NCBI RefSeq assembly: GCF_014652455.1 | Contig: NZ_BMYV01000001.1 | Span: forward strand, 1,116,001-1,180,000 | Direction of reading: 5' to 3' | DNA: 64,000 bases | DNA from: Litorimonas cladophorae | Lineage (GTDB): Bacteria > Pseudomonadota > Alphaproteobacteria > Caulobacterales > Maricaulaceae | Position numbers and translations under genes: made by a program | Notes under the pieces: model-generated | Databases searched by the model: none | The model's input: only the letters and a program-made list of their open reading frames with translations | Told to the model about the DNA's origin: nothing | In this document: positions 53,594 through 62,431 of the stretch, piece after piece | How positions within the stretch are numbered: the first letter of the stretch is position 1 | How the letters are laid out: every line of letters starts with the position of its first letter

Positions 53594-53835
53594 CCGCCTG
53601 ATAATGCCGACATGTAAGCAATCTCGTCGCCATTCCCGACCGCAGCCTCATTCATCGAAACCATCATATTGACGGATATCCGGGTATCTGGAAGCGCAGC
53701 AATCGCCGCGAAACCCTCGACAGTCTCAGATAAGTACGCTGTCAAAGTGGCTTTATCTGTCACAGACGGAGGAAGCTCGACCTCTATGCGTTCCGCGAGA
53801 TCCGAAAATCGGCCAAAAAATAAGATCACAGCCAT
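53590..53835 (-). CDS. moaD: Molybdopterin synthase sulphur carrier subunit (MoaD)
   Basis: 81 residues of the ubiquitin-like MoaD/ThiS fold, ending in the required Gly-Gly (MSALSGG). The start MAVILFFGRFSDLAERIEVE is typical. The C-terminal glycine becomes a thiocarboxylate. It lies four bases after the moaA stop and is coupled to moaE. Confidence 0.93.
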   Translation of the reverse strand: MAVILFFGRFSDLAERIEVELPPSVTDKATLTAYLSETVEGFAAIAALPDTRISVNMMVSMNEAAVGNGDEIAYMSALSGG

Positions 53836-53838
53836 TAC

Positions 53839-54846
53839 CTACCCGCCTGTCATCGACATATGGCGCGGGACAGCGGGTCTTTGACCCGGCGCGTCGATCA
53901 AAAAATCGTGGGATTTTGGTTTTCGAGCAATGGCCTCATCAAGGGCCGCATGGATATCGCCGCCACCGCGTAAGACGGCGCGCAAGTCTGCATCATCGCT
54001 CTGCCCCAGACAGAGAAACAATCGGCCCGTGCAAGTTAATCGAACCCGATTACAGCCTCCGCAAAAGTTATTGGACATTGGCGTAATGAAGCCCAATCGC
54101 CCCCCCGTCTCTTCGACACGCCAATAGTCTGACGGACCGCCCGTTCGGTAACTATCGCGAGATAGGGTCCAGTTTTTTGCAAGGTTTTTTTGGACGTCCG
54201 ATAACGGGGTATATTGATCAAACCTGTCTTCTTCGATTTCACCCATCGGCATGGCCTCAATGAGGGTCACTTCAATATCTCGACGGTGAGCCCACTCGAT
54301 TATGGAGGGCAGCTGCTCTAGGTTCTCATGCTTTAAGACAACGACGTTGAGTTTAATCTTTAACCCGTGAGATTGCGCCGCTGCGATACCATCCAGAACT
54401 TGTTGCAATCGACCGCCTCGGGTGATCCGCGAAAATGATATAGGGTCTAGCGTATCCAATGAAATGTTGATGCGGCGGACGCCAACTTTGACAAGGGCTT
54501 CGGCGTATTTCTCCAACTGCGTACCATTAGTCGTAAGCGTCAACTCGTCCAGCCCATCACCCAAATGACGTGATATACGGTGCATGATATCAATGGTGTT
54601 TCGACGGACAAGCGGCTCTCCACCCGTGATACGAATCTTGCGAACGCCTCGTGCGATGAAGGCACTTGCAACTGTGTCTAATTCGACCGCATCTAACAAA
54701 TCTGATTTGGGCAGAAACGTCATATTTTCAGCCATGCAATACGTACAGCGCAGGTCACATCGGTCTGTCACGGACAGACGTAAATATGTGATCGCCCGAC
54801 CAAATGGATCAATTAGAGGAGCGGAGGGATTCAGCGTCTTAGTCAT
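53839..54846 (-). CDS. moaA: GTP 3',8-cyclase (MoaA), radical SAM
   Basis: Starts molybdenum cofactor synthesis from GTP. 335 residues. The SAM cluster is C30, C34 and C37 (CDLRCTYC) and the C-terminal second cluster is C-x2-C-x13-C (CGGCNRVRLTCTGRLFLC, near 261-278). The protein ends in GG, as needed for the family. It overlaps the mocA stop by eight bases. Confidence 0.97.
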   Translation of the reverse strand: MTKTLNPSAPLIDPFGRAITYLRLSVTDRCDLRCTYCMAENMTFLPKSDLLDAVELDTVASAFIARGVRKIRITGGEPLVRRNTIDIMHRISRHLGDGLDELTLTTNGTQLEKYAEALVKVGVRRINISLDTLDPISFSRITRGGRLQQVLDGIAAAQSHGLKIKLNVVVLKHENLEQLPSIIEWAHRRDIEVTLIEAMPMGEIEEDRFDQYTPLSDVQKNLAKNWTLSRDSYRTGGPSDYWRVEETGGRLGFITPMSNNFCGGCNRVRLTCTGRLFLCLGQSDDADLRAVLRGGGDIHAALDEAIARKPKSHDFLIDAPGQRPAVPRHMSMTGG

Positions 54847-55438
54847 GCAAGTCCGTCCCTTCTAATTTTCGCGCTGCTAGAATATTCCGCACCCTATCCA
54901 AATCTTCAAGCGTGTCCACGTCGAGAGCGGAATCTGCACTAATGGGAACAGTTAGCGGCTGTAGCATATCGAAAATTTCACGCGCGCCAATTGGGGATTG
55001 CTGAGCTAAAATCTTGTCTATCACGGTTGCTCCTAAATAGACTGGCGGCATACGCACACTTTCAAATTCGCTTACAACCATCTGTTTTTTATTGTTTTTA
55101 GTTATCAGGTTTACAAAGTTTACAGATTGAACCAATGGCATATCGCCCAGAGCAATTACACTATTTTTCCATCCCGCGTCGCGCGCCATTCGAAGCCCTA
55201 ACCTTAAAGAATGCCCTTGCCCTTTAGCGGGGTTATTATTTTCCACCCAAGTGAAACTCCCCTCTTTTTGAATCGGTGAGACGACATAAACTTGGCCAAA
55301 ATGAATGCTCTCAACGGTCTTGATGACCGTTTCTAAAACCGTATTTTCGCCAAGCCTAGCGCTTAATTTGTCGGCTTCGCCAAACCTTTCAGAGACGCCA
55401 CTTGCGAGAATGATGCAGGCTATGTCTGATGGCTTCAC
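54839..55438 (-). CDS. mocA: MobA/MocA-like nucleotidyltransferase (molybdenum cofactor)
   Basis: 199 residues from a GTG at 55438. The nucleotide-binding start is CIILASGVSERFGEADKLSA, then SVIALGDMPLVQSVNFVNLI. This resembles MocA, which attaches CMP to the cofactor for xanthine dehydrogenase-type enzymes; a neighbouring xdhC supports this over MobA (GMP). It overlaps both neighbours by a few bases. Confidence 0.85.
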   Translation of the reverse strand: MKPSDIACIILASGVSERFGEADKLSARLGENTVLETVIKTVESIHFGQVYVVSPIQKEGSFTWVENNNPAKGQGHSLRLGLRMARDAGWKNSVIALGDMPLVQSVNFVNLITKNNKKQMVVSEFESVRMPPVYLGATVIDKILAQQSPIGAREIFDMLQPLTVPISADSALDVDTLEDLDRVRNILAARKLEGTDLHD

Positions 55439-56274
55439 AGCACGCCCTCGACTGGCGCGGCTTGAATGATTTCAGCCAAGATAGATACGGCGAGACAACG
55501 CGCATCACGCTGCGCTGGAACCAAACCTATGGGGCCTCGGATGCGATCAATTTCAACATTAGGGACACCGAGTTCCGAAAGCCTGTCGCGACGCGCTGCG
55601 TGAGTTTTGGCGCTCCCCATCGCCCCGATATAAAAAGCGGGACTAGCCAAAGCTTCTCTCAAAATTTCAGGTTCCCAATCATGATCATGGAAAAGCAATA
55701 CCACCGCGGTCCATGGATCGTCGACGGATGAAGTTCCTGCAGACGGGTCAATCAGATGCTGAGCGTCAGGATGTATATTAGCATCTGGAGACTGCAAACA
55801 AACTTCAAATCCAGCAGCCGTCGCCAACTCTGCAAGCGCTATAAAGGCAGCTCCTCTCCCCGCGATACGAATACAAAGCGTCGGCACCAGGCGAACCGAC
55901 ATATCGTTTATTATTAAATTTGCAGCGCGCCGCGCCTGCAGGTCGGTTAGTGCACTTAACACCGCCTTTCGATCTGGCCTTTGAACCAACTCAACATGGA
56001 TCGAGCCTCCACACGGTAAAATAATATCACGGAATGGAGATCCTGTACCGTAGACGAGCGACCCCGACTGACCTGCTCTTGCCCGAGTGATGATATCGGC
56101 GTCGACACACCCATTGGATATATAACCCGCGACGTCATGGGCCGTCACGGCCATCATTGCACCTGAAGAACGCAAAGTTCCGCCTGTAACCTGCGTGACA
56201 ATTACAAGTGCAGCATCAGAATTTGACGCGCAAAACTGCAAAACGCGATAGGGATGGTCATAGGTTTGTTTCAC
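55435..56274 (-). CDS. XdhC-family molybdenum cofactor insertion protein
   Basis: 279 residues from a GTG at 56274. The XdhC start motif is VIVTQVTGGTLRSSGAMMAV and the CoxI-like segment reads LPCGGSIHVELVQRP. The Rossmann domain ends in FHDHDWEPEILREALASPAF and YIGAMGSAKTHAARRDRL, the usual C-terminal motif. XdhC proteins bind the cofactor, help sulphurate it and hand it to xanthine dehydrogenase-type enzymes. No such enzyme is encoded in the window. It is the first gene of the minus-strand Moco operon and divergent from moeA. Confidence 0.93.
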   Translation of the reverse strand: MKQTYDHPYRVLQFCASNSDAALVIVTQVTGGTLRSSGAMMAVTAHDVAGYISNGCVDADIITRARAGQSGSLVYGTGSPFRDIILPCGGSIHVELVQRPDRKAVLSALTDLQARRAANLIINDMSVRLVPTLCIRIAGRGAAFIALAELATAAGFEVCLQSPDANIHPDAQHLIDPSAGTSSVDDPWTAVVLLFHDHDWEPEILREALASPAFYIGAMGSAKTHAARRDRLSELGVPNVEIDRIRGPIGLVPAQRDARCLAVSILAEIIQAAPVEGVL

Positions 56275-56348
56275 GAGATCAAACCTATTCAGACCTGCCG
56301 TTAAGGCAATGCTTTATGCGACGGCGTCTGCAGGCTACAGACTTTAAA

Positions 56349-57530
56349 ATGATTTCCGTTTCTGATGCCCTCTTGCTGATAGATCAGCACCGACCCGATT
56401 TTGGGGCAGAGACGGTATCGGTAAATGACGCGTTTGGCCGTGTGACGGCAAAGGATATTTTCGCCGGTTTGGACATGCCGCCTTTTAAAAGTTCAAGCAT
56501 GGACGGTTATGCTGTCCAAGCCTGTAAACTTGGCGAGACCTTAAGACTGATCGGCGAGGCGTCAGCAGGAATCCCCTTTGGTTCTGATGTGGAAGCGGGC
56601 GAAGCGGTGAAAATCTCTACTGGCGCCATCGCACCAAATGGGACAGATCGAATTTTACGTAAAGAACAGGCTGTTCTGAAGGATAGTTGGGTAACTGTAC
56701 GACGCGCCCCGCGAGCTGATGCGTTCATTCGACCTCGCGCGTCTGACTTTCCGAAAGGAAAGCTCTTGGTTTCCAAGGGCGAAAGGCTAAATCCCGCGCA
56801 TCTGACACTCTGTGCGGCCGCCAATCACGCGACCGTTGATGTGAAGCGCAAACCCAAGGTAGCTCTGATGAGCTCGGGCAATGAATTACGCGCATTGGGG
56901 TCTGATATTTTACATGGGGAAATTTTTTCAGCTAACGCCGTTGGCTTGAAGGCTGCACTAGAAGCTTGGGGCGCAGATGTAACAGATCTAGGGATTGTTC
57001 GCGATGATGAGGCTGAAATTCGGGAAAAACTGAAACAACTTCAAGGGTTTGATATCGTTATCCCGATTGGCGGAGCCTCCGTTGGCGATCACGACCTTTT
57101 ACGTCCCGCCTTCCGCGCGGCGGGGTATGACAGTCTTTTTGAAAGTGTCGCGATGAAACCGGGCAAGCCATGCTGGATGATGCGGAAGGCTTCACAAATT
57201 ATACTGGGGCTTCCCGGAAACCCCGCTTCAACATTCGTCGGCGCCCACGTTTTCTTACGTCCACTTTTGGGTCTACCCAATGTGTTCACGACAGTAGTTT
57301 TAGCGGAAGCGTTAGATGAGAATGGACCTCGCGAGACCTATCTCAGGGCGACTATATCCAATAGGGACGGCGTGATGATGGCGGCTCCCTATCCAGTGCA
57401 GGACAGTTATCGCCTTCTTCCCCAAGCGACTTCGAACAGCCTTCTGCGGATCCCTGCCATGGGCGGGCCCTATAAGGTAGGTCAAAAAATCCAAGCCTTG
57501 AACCTTCACGGCCGAGGATGCTTCTGGTGA
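56349..57530 (+). CDS. moeA: Molybdopterin molybdenumtransferase (MoeA)
   Basis: Inserts molybdate into adenylated molybdopterin. 393 residues from ATG 56349 (MISVSDALLLIDQH), which fits the family N-terminus; the frame is open up to 56208, but that part overlaps xdhC. Motifs: DMPPFKSSSMDGYAV, GASVGDHDLLRPAF, and GLPGNPASTFVGAHVFLRPL. No strong ribosome site is seen; an ATG at 56316 is an alternative. The stop overlaps the TSUP gene by 13 bases. Confidence 0.93.
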   Translation: MISVSDALLLIDQHRPDFGAETVSVNDAFGRVTAKDIFAGLDMPPFKSSSMDGYAVQACKLGETLRLIGEASAGIPFGSDVEAGEAVKISTGAIAPNGTDRILRKEQAVLKDSWVTVRRAPRADAFIRPRASDFPKGKLLVSKGERLNPAHLTLCAAANHATVDVKRKPKVALMSSGNELRALGSDILHGEIFSANAVGLKAALEAWGADVTDLGIVRDDEAEIREKLKQLQGFDIVIPIGGASVGDHDLLRPAFRAAGYDSLFESVAMKPGKPCWMMRKASQIILGLPGNPASTFVGAHVFLRPLLGLPNVFTTVVLAEALDENGPRETYLRATISNRDGVMMAAPYPVQDSYRLLPQATSNSLLRIPAMGGPYKVGQKIQALNLHGRGCFW

Positions 57531-58297
57531 AGCTCGCCTTCCTCACGTTGCTTTTCGGCCTTACCGCGCTTCTGTATGCCAGCGTCGGTTTCGGCGGCGG
57601 CTCGACCTATACCGCGCTCTTGGTCGCCAGCGGCGCAGACTATCGCATCGTGCCTTTGGTCGCCCTGACTTGTAATATCCTCGTGGTATCGGGCAACGCC
57701 CTGCGATACGCAAAACAAGGGTTTATCCGCTGGCAGAAACTCTGGCCCCTCGTCGTATTGTCTATACCCGCCGCATGGATCGGTGGACGCCTCAACATTT
57801 CTGAAACTACATTCATCGGTCTATTGTGGGTCGCGCTACTTTTGGCGGGCGCGCGATTGTTGTTTTCAAAAATAAATTTTGAAGACACCTTCGATGCAGA
57901 TCACGCGATTCCAATTTGGCAAAGCGCGGTCATTGGAGCAGCAATTGGTTTTTATTCTGGGCTAGTCGGCATCGGCGGCGGTATATTTTTAGCCCCTGTT
58001 CTTTATTTTAAACGTTGGGGAAATGCGAAAACCATTGCAGCCACCTGCAGTGTTTTCATTTTAGTCAACTCGATTTCGGGCTTTGCGGGTCAGTTCACAA
58101 AACTCGCGTCTTCTGAACATTTAGGCGCGGCCCTATCCTATTGGCCCGTGCTGCCGGCAGTTTTGATCGGCGGGTTCATCGGCAATCGGTTTGGCGTTTT
58201 CAAACTCTCGCAGTCTGTCGTAAAAAAACTCACGGCTATGCTTATTCTTGTCGTCGCTCTGAGGCTTTTGCTAAAGTGGATTCAGCTAATCACCTAA
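57518..58297 (+). CDS. TSUP (TauE/SafE) family membrane permease
   Basis: 259 residues, about eight helices. The repeated family motif is ASVGFGGGSTYTALLV near the N-terminus and SGLVGIGGGIFLAPVL in the second half. TSUP proteins export or import sulphite, sulphonates or other small anions. Overlapping moeA, it could carry an anion linked to molybdenum metabolism, but no member is known to me for that role. A GTG at 57527 is an alternative start. Confidence 0.88.
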   Translation: MLLVKLAFLTLLFGLTALLYASVGFGGGSTYTALLVASGADYRIVPLVALTCNILVVSGNALRYAKQGFIRWQKLWPLVVLSIPAAWIGGRLNISETTFIGLLWVALLLAGARLLFSKINFEDTFDADHAIPIWQSAVIGAAIGFYSGLVGIGGGIFLAPVLYFKRWGNAKTIAATCSVFILVNSISGFAGQFTKLASSEHLGAALSYWPVLPAVLIGGFIGNRFGVFKLSQSVVKKLTAMLILVVALRLLLKWIQLIT

Positions 58298-58382
58298 AAC
58301 ATGGCATGGACGTACATCACGATTTCGTATGCGGACACTAGCAAGAACCCTGATATAAGCGCGTCAGCACAAGGAGATAGAC

Positions 58383-59387
58383 ATGCCAAACGAAACAAAC
58401 CTCAACAGACGTCATCTGATGATCGGCGCAGGTGTTTTGGCCGCAACCTATGCCGCAACCCCGTCTCTGGCGGCAGATGACACCAGCGAAACACCTCTCG
58501 ATCTGACAGGCACGTCCATTCTAATCACAGGCACTTCGTCGGGATTTGGCCGATTAGGCGCTGAGCATTATGCACGTTTAGGCGCGAAAGTCTTCGCGAC
58601 CATGCGCAATCTCCCTCGACCTGAAGCGACAGAACTCAAAGAGCTCGCCAATGCCGAAGGTCTGGATATCACGGTCATTGAAATTGACGTGACGCAAGAC
58701 CGGCAAGTAAAATCGGGTGTGAAAAAGGCGCTGAAGGCCGCTGGCGGAAAGCTAGATGTTTTGATCAATAATGCGGGCATGGCCTTATCCGGTCCTATCG
58801 AAGCGCAAGACATGCAAGCAACTCAGCTTATCTTCGATACAAATGTTTTCGGCCCACAACGCATGATGCGCGCCGTTTTACCCGCCATGCGCGCAGCGGG
58901 AGGTGGTCAGATTTTCAATGTGACCTCTCAACTCGGTCGCGTCATCATTCCTGGGTTTGGTCAATATTCTCCGACAAAATTTGCGCTTGAAGCCATGAGC
59001 GAACAGCTCGCTTATGAGGTTCAACCTCATGGCATCGAAGTGACCATCATCCAACCGGGTGGATACCCGACGAAAATTTGGGAAAACCAAGCCAAGCCCA
59101 CAGCGGCACTCAAATCACGGCTATCAGACGACATGCTGGCCGCTTACCCGCAGTTCACAGCGGGTATGGGTAAAGTTGGGAGTGGTGGCGGAGAGTCCGA
59201 TCCGATGGATATTCCGCGCGCGATCGCCCGAACCATTGCCATGCCTAAAGGCTCACGACCACTTCGCGTGGCCTTACATCCCGTTGCGCGTCCGCAAGAA
59301 ATGATCAACAAAGTCTCGGCACAAACGCAAATCGCCGTCCTCGGTAAGTCGCCATATGGCCCAAGCATAAAAGCGGTGCTGGATTAA
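58383..59387 (+). CDS. Short-chain dehydrogenase/reductase with Tat signal
   Basis: 334 residues. The N-terminus has a twin-arginine motif NRRHLMIGAGVLAATYAATP, then cleavage near SLA-ADD. AAGGAGATAGAC precedes the ATG. The SDR fold shows TGTSSGFG (cofactor loop), DVLINNAGMALSGP, NVTSQLGR with the catalytic Ser, and YSPTKFA with Tyr and Lys. Tat export would carry the folded enzyme with its NAD(P) into the periplasm, which is unusual for the family. Possible substrate not known. Confidence 0.9.
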   Translation: MPNETNLNRRHLMIGAGVLAATYAATPSLAADDTSETPLDLTGTSILITGTSSGFGRLGAEHYARLGAKVFATMRNLPRPEATELKELANAEGLDITVIEIDVTQDRQVKSGVKKALKAAGGKLDVLINNAGMALSGPIEAQDMQATQLIFDTNVFGPQRMMRAVLPAMRAAGGGQIFNVTSQLGRVIIPGFGQYSPTKFALEAMSEQLAYEVQPHGIEVTIIQPGGYPTKIWENQAKPTAALKSRLSDDMLAAYPQFTAGMGKVGSGGGESDPMDIPRAIARTIAMPKGSRPLRVALHPVARPQEMINKVSAQTQIAVLGKSPYGPSIKAVLD

Positions 59388-59391
59388 AAGA

Positions 59392-60405
59392 GTGAGCATT
59401 CCATTTTCCATTCTCGATCTGGCGCAAGTCTTAGAAGGTCAAACGGCTGCGGAAAGTTTTGCGGGTAGTGTCAAGCTTGCCCAAAAGGCCGAGGCGCTCG
59501 CCTATAATCGCGTTTGGTATGCGGAACATCATAACATCCCGGGTGTCGCTAGTTCTGCGACATCGGTTCTAATCGCGCATATTGCGGCGCATACGAAAAA
59601 AATCCGTCTTGGCTCTGGCGGTGTCATGTTGCCCAACCACGCGCCACTGCTTATTGCAGAGCAATTCGGAACCTTGGCCACTCTCCACCCTGGACGCATC
59701 GATCTTGGACTAGGCCGAGCGCCTGGGGGCGACATCGGCGTTATTCGAGCAATGCGAAAAGACTATGAGCAAGCCGCAAATAGCTTCCCGAAAGATGTGG
59801 AAGAACTCATCCATTTTCTTTCGACGCCCGAACACGGCCAAGCTTTGGGCGTGCGTGCTATACCTGGTGAAGGGACAGAGGTTCCTGTTTGGATACTCGG
59901 TTCTAGCCTGTTCGGTGCGCAATTAGCGGCGAAGTTAGGGCTCCCCTACGCCTTTGCGTCGCATTTTGCGCCAAGCCATTTACTGCAAGCCGCAGCTATC
60001 TACCGTCGAGATTTCAAGCCATCGCGCCATCTAGACAAGCCCTACTTCATGATGGCCTGTAATGTCTTTGCCGCCGACACCGAGGAAGAAGCACAATTCC
60101 ATTTCTCGACTCTCATCCAGGCCTTTGTCGGCATTTTAACGAACCGGCGCGGCCTGACAAAACGCCCTGTCGAAGGTTATCAAGTTCCTGCCCACGTCGC
60201 GGCACAGGTCGATATGATGTTGCAAATCAGTGCGGTCGGAACAGCGGATACTGTCGCGGAAAAACTTTCGTTCTTCTGCGAACATGTAAGACCGGACGAG
60301 ATCATAATCGCCAAAAACTTTTATGATCAGGACGCCCGACTGCGGTCCTTAGAAGTAACGATGGACGCGAAGGAACGACTTCAGTCGTTAAAGCTCGCGT
60401 CCTAA
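59392..60405 (+). CDS. LLM-class flavin-dependent oxidoreductase
   Basis: 337 residues from a GTG at 59392, four bases after the SDR stop. Luciferase-like TIM barrel with IPFSILDLAQVLEGQTAAES, YNRVWYAEHHN, RIRLGSGGVMLPNHAPL-like segment and LHPGRIDLGLGRAPGGD, the pattern of the YhbW-type subgroup. No F420 or luciferase partner gene is near. Probably in one transcript with the SDR. Substrate unknown. Confidence 0.92.
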   Translation: MSIPFSILDLAQVLEGQTAAESFAGSVKLAQKAEALAYNRVWYAEHHNIPGVASSATSVLIAHIAAHTKKIRLGSGGVMLPNHAPLLIAEQFGTLATLHPGRIDLGLGRAPGGDIGVIRAMRKDYEQAANSFPKDVEELIHFLSTPEHGQALGVRAIPGEGTEVPVWILGSSLFGAQLAAKLGLPYAFASHFAPSHLLQAAAIYRRDFKPSRHLDKPYFMMACNVFAADTEEEAQFHFSTLIQAFVGILTNRRGLTKRPVEGYQVPAHVAAQVDMMLQISAVGTADTVAEKLSFFCEHVRPDEIIIAKNFYDQDARLRSLEVTMDAKERLQSLKLAS

Positions 60406-60427
60406 ACTCACTAAAAGTTGGTAAAAG

Positions 60428-61051
60428 TTATTTGGCTGAGGCGATTTGAACCGCTTCAGCGGCTTTTTTCTCAACAGATGCCCAATCCCGGTTCTTGATG
60501 TCGTCCATCGTCGCGATCCATGTTCCACCGACAGCATAGACATTGGGAAGGTCGAGATAAGAACGCATGTTCGATGTCCGTACGCCGCCTGTCGGCATGA
60601 ACATGACCTTCGGCATAGGGGCTTGGATAGATTTCAAAAGCTGTGCGCCGCCAACCGCTTCTGCGGGAAAAAGCTTCACCTTTTGAAATCCGGCCTCATA
60701 GGCGCTTAGTGCTTCCGAGGGAGATGCGGTGCCTGGCAAGGCCAATAGGTTTGTTTTTTGCAACGCTGTTTTCAGGTTAGGCGATAATCCAGGTGATACT
60801 AAAAAGTCCGCTCCGGCGTCCTCAGAGGCTAAAACGTCATCCGGTAATAAGATTGTCCCAACGCCCAGGATCATCTTAGGGCAATGCTTCTTAATCTCTT
60901 TGATGGCCGCAATCGCTTTTTCTGTACGAAGGGTAACTTCAATCGCATTGATCCCGCCGCGATTAAGCGCGTGGCACAGCTCTACAGCATTATCGGGGTC
61001 TTCAATTGCCACGACAGGGATTACAGGGCATTGGTTCAACAGATCAGACAT
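60428..61051 (-). CDS. eda: 2-dehydro-3-deoxy-phosphogluconate aldolase
   Basis: Cleaves KDPG to pyruvate and glyceraldehyde 3-phosphate, the last step of the Entner-Doudoroff route. 207 residues. Motifs: IEVTLRTEKAIAAI with the catalytic Glu, GVGTILLPDD, and KLFPAEAVGG with the Schiff-base Lys, followed by FMPTGGV. AAGGAG precedes the ATG. It lies about 21 kb from zwf-edd, on its own, and lacks the LacI-type operator. Confidence 0.95.
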   Translation of the reverse strand: MSDLLNQCPVIPVVAIEDPDNAVELCHALNRGGINAIEVTLRTEKAIAAIKEIKKHCPKMILGVGTILLPDDVLASEDAGADFLVSPGLSPNLKTALQKTNLLALPGTASPSEALSAYEAGFQKVKLFPAEAVGGAQLLKSIQAPMPKVMFMPTGGVRTSNMRSYLDLPNVYAVGGTWIATMDDIKNRDWASVEKKAAEAVQIASAK

Positions 61052-61131
61052 GTGGGCTCCTTCAAGTCAGAAGCGCCCTAAGCTATTTTGTCACAGGCAA
61101 CAATATCTGCATTGGATTTTATCCGACAGGT

Positions 61132-62034
61132 TTACGAGCCCCCGCTTCCGATTTTCTCACCCATGCTGGCCTCCGGCATTGTCCTATTCGGTCGAAGCGC
61201 GATCACCAACACGCCGCCCAGCGACACCACTGCCCCCAAGATAAGTTGCGGCGTAATTGCGTCGTTCAACAGGACAATACTTAGAACGACGCCCCAAATC
61301 GGAGTCATGAGCGTTAAGGGTGAAAGCAACGAGATATCATATTTCTTGATGAGGTGGTAAAAGGCGCCATGGCCAAAGATCGACACGCCAACGACGGCAA
61401 ATGCGGTCGCAACCCAGACAAGCCACCCGCCCGCGACATAGGTCGTCCACTGCCCCTGCTCTAAAAAGGCAGAAACGACAAAGAGCGGGGCGAATGAGAA
61501 TAGAGCAATCCAAACCTGCATTTGCATCGCCGAAACTGGTTTCATTCTCTTCATCAAGATACCACCAACAGAGCCAATAAAGGCCGCACCCGCTATGTAC
61601 AGGAGCCCGAATGAGACGGTGAAGCTCGCAGGGTCAACAGCTATGAGCAAAACTCCCGCGAAGGCGAGCATGATCCCGATTCCGCGACGCCAGCCAATCG
61701 TTTCACCTAGAAAGGCCATACTCATTAAGGTCGAGAACGGCACAGCCAATTGGCTAACGACTGAGGCGGCTGAGGCTTCTGCATTCGCAAGACCCACAAA
61801 GAGCAACGCAAAATGCCCGGCTCCAATGAAAAAGGATATTAAGAACAAGGTTTTAATATCTTCTGGAATGGGGCGTAAAAACGGGATCAACAAAACTGCA
61901 ACACCCAAAAATCTTATCGCGGCAAAGAATATGGGCGGAACAGCCGCATCGAACACGACCCAGCGCGTGATGACAATATTGAGCCCCCACACGAAACATA
62001 CCGTGAATAGCAATGAAAAGTCTTTGATTCCCAT
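61132..62034 (-). CDS. EamA/DMT-family transporter
   Basis: 300 residues with ten predicted helices in two EamA repeats (FGLLYIAGAAFIGSVGGILM starts after the first; the second ends ISLLSPLTLMTPIWGVVLSI). LVFVGLANAEASAASVVSQ is the typical loop of the first repeat. Family members export amino acids or other metabolites. Upstream of eda on the same strand, with an 80-base gap. Substrate unknown. Confidence 0.9.
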   Translation of the reverse strand: MGIKDFSLLFTVCFVWGLNIVITRWVVFDAAVPPIFFAAIRFLGVAVLLIPFLRPIPEDIKTLFLISFFIGAGHFALLFVGLANAEASAASVVSQLAVPFSTLMSMAFLGETIGWRRGIGIMLAFAGVLLIAVDPASFTVSFGLLYIAGAAFIGSVGGILMKRMKPVSAMQMQVWIALFSFAPLFVVSAFLEQGQWTTYVAGGWLVWVATAFAVVGVSIFGHGAFYHLIKKYDISLLSPLTLMTPIWGVVLSIVLLNDAITPQLILGAVVSLGGVLVIALRPNRTMPEASMGEKIGSGGS

Positions 62035-62115
62035 AGTGGGCTTCTAACCTAGTTTTCCGCCCTCAAGTGGGGAATTTTGAATGTAATATATTGGTCGGTA
62101 TGCGCCAGAAGGTAG

Positions 62116-62206
62116 TGGCGGAGACGAAGGGATTCGAACCCTCGATGGGCTTATGACCCATACTCCCTTAGCAGGGGAGCGCCTTCGACCACTCGGCCAC
62201 GTCTCC
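62116..62206 (-). tRNA. tRNA-Ser (anticodon GCU)
   Basis: A 91-base cloverleaf on the minus strand with acceptor GGAGACG/CGTCTCC, discriminator G and encoded CCA. The anticodon stem CTCCC/GGGAG holds the loop CTGCTAA (anticodon GCU, reads AGC/AGU). A long variable arm (TATGGGTCATAAGCCCAT) is present, as in serine tRNAs, and the T arm carries GTTCGAATC. Confidence 0.97.
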
Positions 62207-62431
62207 GTCGGCGGGACTAGCGATTCCTCTCCGCGCCCGCAAGCCCTAATCAAGCCCAATACAGTTCATCGCAGTGTTTCTTTTTTGTTAACCATAACAC
62301 CCGCCAATATGGGTCACGAAAGGACACTCCCGGTCCCTCGGCTTAAGAGATGCATCACTGATAAATATCCATGTCGTTTACGGGATATTTGCATCGTCAG
62401 GGTACAACTCTGAAAAAAACAGGTGAGTGGA

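Noticed and set aside
62288-62298. TTAACCAT half-site upstream of the sugar phosphotransferase
   Set aside because: Matches a CtrA half-site, but a single short AT-rich half-site is expected by chance and no partner half-site is present.
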